From: an uncultured Eubacteriales bacterium
Lineage (GTDB): Bacteria > Bacillota > Clostridia > Christensenellales > Aristaeellaceae
NCBI GenBank assembly: GCA_900548125.1
Contig: URJN01000072.1
Span: 1 to 9,175, forward strand
Reading direction: 5' to 3'
Length of the DNA: 9,175 nucleotides
The position numbers and the translations under genes are program-made. The notes below the pieces were generated by a model. It saw nothing but the letters and a program-made list of their open reading frames with translations, was not told the origin of the DNA and did not search any database. Below are positions 5,487 to 9,175 of this stretch, piece after piece. The first letter of the stretch is position 1. Every line of letters begins with the position of its first letter.

Positions 5487-6656
5487 TTACATAATCGTCT
5501 GGTAGATGGCGCGTGCGTCATCCGGCGTAATCTCGCGCATATTGTTCACCAACAGGCGCGTTACCTGCATGCCTGCCGCAACCAGACCGTCGAGATCCTG
5601 CTGCGGAATGGTGTACTTGGCTTTGAAGCTCTCGGGAATCTGGAGCTTGGCTACAATATCGTCCATCTTGGCGATGATCCAATTCGCCTTCTCGGCGACA
5701 CTCTGGCATGCGCTGCCGTCATGCGCGCATCGGTCATAAGCGAGCGCAAGGCGGTTGGCGAAGGTTTCGCAGCCCATATTGAACTTCATCACCGGAATGA
5801 GCAGCACCGCGTTGGAGATGCCGTGGGGAACGTGGTATTTTCCGCCCAGCGGGTAGGAAAGAGCATGCACGCCGGTCGTGCCGGAAGCGGTGATGGCGAT
5901 GCCCGCGTAGAACGCGGCAATCTGCATCTTGTTCTTGGCTTCCATGGCTTCGCTGTTCGTGCAGGCGGGAAGAATGTTTTCAAGAATCAGGTCAAGTGCT
6001 TCCAAGGCAAAGGTGTCGGAGAACGGGTTCGCCTTGTTCGATGTGAAGCATTCGATTGCGTGCGCCAGCGCGTCTACGCCCGTCGCCGCGGCGATGCCCA
6101 TCGGCAGATGCTTAATCATGCGGGCGTCGAGGATAACGTAATCCGCAATCATGTTCTCGTTGACGATGCCGACCTTCAGCTCCTTCTCCGGAACGGCGAC
6201 GATGGCGTTGGGTGTAACCTCTGCACCTGTGCCGGCGGTGGTCGGAATCAGCACGATCGGCACACACTTTTTAGCCATGCCCGGATTGTCGAGCAGCTCC
6301 TTGACACCGTATTCATCCGTGACCAGAACGCTCGCCAGCTTTGCTGCATCCATGACGCTGCCGCCGCCGCAAGCCACAATCAAATCCGCGCCGTCTGCCT
6401 TGAACTGATCAATCAGAGCCTGAACAGCCATGTATGTCGGTTCGGGCTGAAGCTCGTCCAGCACATAGTAGTCAACGCCGCTGGCTTTTACCGCTTCTTC
6501 CGGAAGAGCGAACAGACCGCAGCCCTCGATGCCCTTGTCCGTGAACATGGCGACCTTCTTTGCGCCTGTCGCCTTGATGATAGCGGTAATGTTGTCCATC
6601 GCGTTTTCGCCGCCATATACGGCATGCGGCGTTTTCAGATTGTATTTCGTCAGCAT
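5487..6656 (-). CDS. Iron-type (group III) alcohol dehydrogenase, probable aldehyde-acid reductase
   Basis: NAD(P)-dependent dehydrogenase of the Fe-ADH superfamily (FucO, butanol and 4-hydroxybutyrate dehydrogenases). Numbering from the upstream Met at 6671: nucleotide-binding GGGSVMDAAK (102-111), TTAGTGAEVTP (144-154), and the four metal ligands D200 and H204 (GVDALAHAIE), H269 (GVHALSYPLGG) and H283 (VPHGISN). All catalytic positions are intact and the length is typical. I place the start at 6656 because AGGAGG (6667-6662) is 5 nt before that ATG. The earlier ATG overlaps the upstream stop codon (TAATG) and would encode the ribosome site. The protein is then 389 residues. It is cytoplasmic. 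In context it most likely interconverts the aldehyde made by the neighbouring aldolase and the matching alcohol. A direct role on glycolaldehyde- or lactaldehyde-like compounds is the alternative. Confidence 0.9.
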   Translation of the reverse strand: MLTKYNLKTPHAVYGGENAMDNITAIIKATGAKKVAMFTDKGIEGCGLFALPEEAVKASGVDYYVLDELQPEPTYMAVQALIDQFKADGADLIVACGGGSVMDAAKLASVLVTDEYGVKELLDNPGMAKKCVPIVLIPTTAGTGAEVTPNAIVAVPEKELKVGIVNENMIADYVILDARMIKHLPMGIAAATGVDALAHAIECFTSNKANPFSDTFALEALDLILENILPACTNSEAMEAKNKMQIAAFYAGIAITASGTTGVHALSYPLGGKYHVPHGISNAVLLIPVMKFNMGCETFANRLALAYDRCAHDGSACQSVAEKANWIIAKMDDIVAKLQIPESFKAKYTIPQQDLDGLVAAGMQVTRLLVNNMREITPDDARAIYQTIM

Positions 6657-6661
6657 AATTT

Positions 6662-6667
6662 CCTCCT
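6662..6667 (-). promoter_or_regulatory. Ribosome binding site deciding the dehydrogenase start
   Basis: Consensus AGGAGG on the minus strand, 5 nt before the ATG at 6656 and just inside the frame opened by the ATG at 6671. It favours the shorter protein. Confidence 0.85.
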
Positions 6668-6670
6668 GCA

Positions 6671-7834
6671 TTATCGGGACTGCGCCGCGGTCGGGTTATA
6701 CAGACCGACGCGCTCGCGCTTTTCGCCCATCACGTCTGCTTCGCTGAAACGCATATATTTCACGCCCTTGCGGGTGTAAGCGGCATAGGCGAGATGCAGC
6801 ATGCCGTCGCGGCTCTGCATCAGGTAGGGATATTCGTATTGACGGTTGTTTGTCTTGTTTTCTTCGCCCATAAAGCCTTCGCCGCGCTCCATCCAGCGAA
6901 TCATCGGGAAGGTGATGCCGCCATCCTCGGAGAGCGCAACGGCGACGGGGCAGCGCAGTCCGGGCCATGCGGCTTTTCCGGAAACCGGATCGGGCGTGCA
7001 GGTCGGGTTGTAAGCAATCGCGATACGCCCGCTTTGCAGCCTGACAGCGCTGATGGAGGAATTGTTGTTAGGCAGCGGCGTGGAAACCGGCTTGCTCCAG
7101 CTGTCACCCCAGTCGAAGGACTCGCTGCGATAGATGAAATCAGCTTCTCGGCTGCGCATGAATGCCGCCAGATGCCCGTTTTCCAGCTCAACGACATTGG
7201 CGTGGACGCGGCCGTTGCTGCCCGGCATATCCACCTGACGCCAGGTTTTTCCCTGGTCGTCGGAAATCTGGAAGGCGGTCGGGTCGCCGGAAAGACCGTT
7301 TGCGGAATCGCTGCACAGCCAGTTGGAGAAAATCCAGCGTCCGCTGCTCAAAACCTGAATCGGCTGGCGGCAGAAGCTGCCCTCGCGGGCAAACAGCGTT
7401 TCGTATTCGCCCCAAGTCCTGCCGCTGTCCGTGCTTTTCTGGCAGCGAATCTGGGAGGTGAACTGCATGTTGTCCTTTCCTGCCTGACGGTCGAGCTGTG
7501 CGGTATAAATTGCCCACACAGCGTGATCCGGTCCATAGAAAAGGGAAGGATTCTGCTCGCTGCGGCTCGGGTCGCCGGAGATATCCACTGGTTCCGTCCA
7601 GCAGCCGCTTTCTTTTTCGAGGCGGGAACAGATGATGCGGATGTCTGCACTTCCTTCGTAGGTGCCGCCGAACCATGCGCAGAGCAGCGTTCCGTCCGGC
7701 AGCTCCAACAGCGCAGGCGCGTGAGCGGTCGGATAACCGCCCGTGGGGAGGAAGGCTTCAAGCGTGCCCATGTCTTCGTTGGCATAGATACGTCCGTTCG
7801 GGGTCAGCCCCGGCAGCTTGGGATAATCAATCAT
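6671..7834 (-). CDS. Sialidase-like BNR/Asp-box beta-propeller protein, cytoplasmic
   Basis: A 387-residue protein of the sialidase superfamily fold (BNR_2-like). Four Asp-boxes mark propeller blades: STDSGRTW (134-141), SDDQGKTW (191-198), SFDWGDSW (239-246) and SEDGGITF (302-309); a degenerate fifth lies near 70-79. The region YPYLMQSRDGMLHLAY (335-350) is typical of bacterial neuraminidase-like proteins of this type. Two hallmarks of true sialidases look absent. The Arg-Ile-Pro site is HAP (38-40), and the stretch that normally carries the catalytic Glu before the VVEL motif reads RVHANVVEL (209-217). There is no signal peptide or membrane segment, so it probably acts in the cytoplasm. The start overlaps the kinase stop (ATGA), with GGAGGA about 8-9 nt upstream. 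It might be a glycosidase, lyase or ring-opening (mutarotase-like) enzyme acting on the imported acid sugar. The fold is clear, the activity is not. Confidence 0.85.
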   Translation of the reverse strand: MIDYPKLPGLTPNGRIYANEDMGTLEAFLPTGGYPTAHAPALLELPDGTLLCAWFGGTYEGSADIRIICSRLEKESGCWTEPVDISGDPSRSEQNPSLFYGPDHAVWAIYTAQLDRQAGKDNMQFTSQIRCQKSTDSGRTWGEYETLFAREGSFCRQPIQVLSSGRWIFSNWLCSDSANGLSGDPTAFQISDDQGKTWRQVDMPGSNGRVHANVVELENGHLAAFMRSREADFIYRSESFDWGDSWSKPVSTPLPNNNSSISAVRLQSGRIAIAYNPTCTPDPVSGKAAWPGLRCPVAVALSEDGGITFPMIRWMERGEGFMGEENKTNNRQYEYPYLMQSRDGMLHLAYAAYTRKGVKYMRFSEADVMGEKRERVGLYNPTAAQSR

Positions 7835-9102
7835 GCGTCTTTCTCCTCCGATATTTGAATCATTCGAGCGAGGTCGGTCAGCAGGGTTTTACTGCCGAAG
7901 CCTCCGGATTTTGAAATTACAAAGCGTGTGCGTCCGCCAAGCGTGAAGCGGGAAAGGACGACGCCCGCAAAAAGCTCACCAATCGGCTCCATCTCATGTA
8001 CGCCGACGCTGTTCATGCATTGCAGCAGCGTGTCGCCGCCGGTGATGAGCAGCGTTCCGACGGACGGGCTTTCAAACAGCTGCATCATGATTTGCCCCAG
8101 AGCACCGGAGATGTTCACGCGGACATCGTCAATCGTCATTCCATGCGCCTTGGCGTAATCGGCGGTCGGGGTATTATCCTCTTCATCGTTGCCGTCAATG
8201 ATACAGCAGGTGTTTTGCGCCAGTATCTTTTCCCAGCTGGTGATCAGCGCAAGCCCTTCTTCTGTGGAAAAATAGCCGGGGGACAGCTTTTGTGCCGGTG
8301 TCATGCGGATGTGTGCAAAGCCATTCTTTTCCGCGTGAGCGACCTGCTGAACCGTAATCGGGTTAACGCTTCCGCAAAGCACGAGCAGATGGTCATCCAG
8401 CTTGGGCAGGCACGTTTTATGGGTGTTCAGGCTGAGCAAATCGGGCAACATCGCGCCGAACCCCGCACAACCCGCCATCACATGCAGCCGACCTGCCTCA
8501 AACAACCGCTTTCCGGCAATCGCAAGGTCTTCTTCTGTCTGTGCGTCATAAACAACAACGCCATTGGTGTCGCTTAATGTGCTGAACTCTGTTATCGCTG
8601 GACAGCTCGTTACCGGAATCTCACATTGCTCGCTGATGAGCGAAGCCACGCTTGAATGGCGAACCGGCTCGAAAGGATCCAGTCCGAAAACGCTCTCGGC
8701 AACCGGTGTGCCGGAAATGTAATGTATGCCGCCCAATGTGGTACGCCCCATCTGGGGGAATGCCGGCAGGAAGGGAAGCTGCTCATAGCCGCTGGCGCAA
8801 AGCACCGCGCGCAGCTCCGCGCCGATGTTTCCGCGAAGCGCAGAATCCGTCTTTTTGTAAATGTAGGGAATGCCGCAATCAACCGCCTGCCGCACTGCAC
8901 GGAAAACGATGTCATATGCATCCTGAGCGCAGAGGTGTCGCGTTTCGGCATCCAACACCAGCACGCTGACCTCACTCCCGATTTTGGAAAAATCGGCTTC
9001 CGGATCTGTGATGACGCGGGTCTTGGCACCTTGAGCAGCCAACTGAACCCCGGTATCCAGCGCACCGGTAAAGTCATCGGCGATGATGAACAGTTTAATC
9101 AT
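7831..9102 (-). CDS. DUF1537 four-carbon acid sugar kinase (OtnK/DtnK family)
   Basis: ATP-dependent kinase that phosphorylates the 4-hydroxyl of a C4 acid sugar (D-threonate, D-erythronate or 3-oxo-tetronate in characterised members). The 423 residues cover both family domains. The N-terminal substrate domain has IADDFTGALDTGVQLA (7-22), YKKTDSALRGNIGAEL (82-97) and FLPAFPQMGRTTLGG (111-125). The C-terminal nucleotide domain has CGSVNPIT (243-250), LLITGGDTLLQCM (351-363), EPIGELFAGVV (372-382) and ISKSGGFGSK (396-405). The start at 9102 matches the conserved family N-terminus MIKLFIIADDFTG, and AGAAGG lies 6 nt upstream. An ATG at 9129 would add nine unlikely residues (RSTRRRC-like). It is the first gene of the operon, and its stop overlaps the next start (ATGA). 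Pairing with PdxA2 rather than with OtnC/OtnI-type partners points to threonate or erythronate rather than 3-oxo-tetronate. Substrate choice is inference. Confidence 0.93.
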   Translation of the reverse strand: MIKLFIIADDFTGALDTGVQLAAQGAKTRVITDPEADFSKIGSEVSVLVLDAETRHLCAQDAYDIVFRAVRQAVDCGIPYIYKKTDSALRGNIGAELRAVLCASGYEQLPFLPAFPQMGRTTLGGIHYISGTPVAESVFGLDPFEPVRHSSVASLISEQCEIPVTSCPAITEFSTLSDTNGVVVYDAQTEEDLAIAGKRLFEAGRLHVMAGCAGFGAMLPDLLSLNTHKTCLPKLDDHLLVLCGSVNPITVQQVAHAEKNGFAHIRMTPAQKLSPGYFSTEEGLALITSWEKILAQNTCCIIDGNDEEDNTPTADYAKAHGMTIDDVRVNISGALGQIMMQLFESPSVGTLLITGGDTLLQCMNSVGVHEMEPIGELFAGVVLSRFTLGGRTRFVISKSGGFGSKTLLTDLARMIQISEEKDA

Positions 9103-9162
9103 GTGGCACCTTCTTCTAGTGGAACGCATCGGATCCTTTGTTTTTCGTCTGCTTGTAATCTT

Positions 9163-9168
9163 ATTATA
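9163..9168 (-). promoter_or_regulatory. -10 box of the probable operon promoter
   Basis: Perfect TATAAT on the minus strand in an AT-rich stretch, 60 nt before the kinase ATG at 9102. The -35 box would fall at or beyond the right edge of the window, so the promoter cannot be completed. No regulator gene or clear operator is visible in the leader. Confidence 0.5.
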
Positions 9169-9175
9169 TAAAAAA

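Noticed and set aside
4030..5505. Long plus-strand open frame of about 491 codons opposite the aldolase and pdxA2
   Set aside because: It covers parts of two well-supported minus-strand genes, has no recognisable motifs, and is low-complexity in the way antisense frames of GC-biased genes are. The same applies to plus-strand frames at 1143-2174, 2410-3486, 5721-6779 and 6794-7858.

Overview
The window holds seven genes, all on the minus strand, arranged as one catabolic operon read from right to left: DUF1537-type acid-sugar kinase, sialidase-like beta-propeller protein, iron-type alcohol dehydrogenase, DapA/NanA-family aldolase, PdxA2-type phospho-acid dehydrogenase, TAXI-type TRAP binding protein, and a fused TRAP permease. 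Strong AGGAGG-type ribosome sites, mid-range GC (judged by eye) and the style of the signal peptide suggest a gut-type Firmicute (Clostridia). That assignment is an inference; no marker gene is present.

Layout. Positions 9103-9175 are the upstream leader with a perfect TATAAT -10 box. From 9102 to 3493 five enzyme genes are tightly packed, with an ATGA overlap or gaps of 14-18 nt. A 57-nt gap containing a small hairpin precedes the binding-protein gene (3435-2440). The interval 2115-2439 has no minus-strand gene but is highly structured. It holds a terminator-like composite hairpin just after the binding-protein gene, a near-perfect 21-bp inverted repeat, a third inverted repeat, and a good plus-strand promoter in front of a 50-codon plus-strand frame. 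The permease gene (2102-78) follows. Positions 1-77 show no convincing terminator or gene, so the operon may continue beyond the left edge.

How the genes may work together. The kinase plus PdxA2 pair is known to convert D-threonate (or a related tetronate) to its 4-phosphate and then to dihydroxyacetone phosphate and CO2. Next to it sit an aldolase that releases pyruvate, an iron-type dehydrogenase of the family that includes 4-hydroxybutyrate dehydrogenase, and a transporter of a class that moves organic acids. My main hypothesis is a pathway for a seven-carbon 3-deoxy-2-keto diacid such as 3-deoxy-D-lyxo-heptulosarate (Dha) of the plant pectin rhamnogalacturonan II. The aldolase would give pyruvate plus a four-carbon aldehyde acid; the dehydrogenase would reduce this to D-threonate; the kinase and PdxA2 would give DHAP. 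The stereochemistry and redox balance fit, but the substrate is not proven by sequence.
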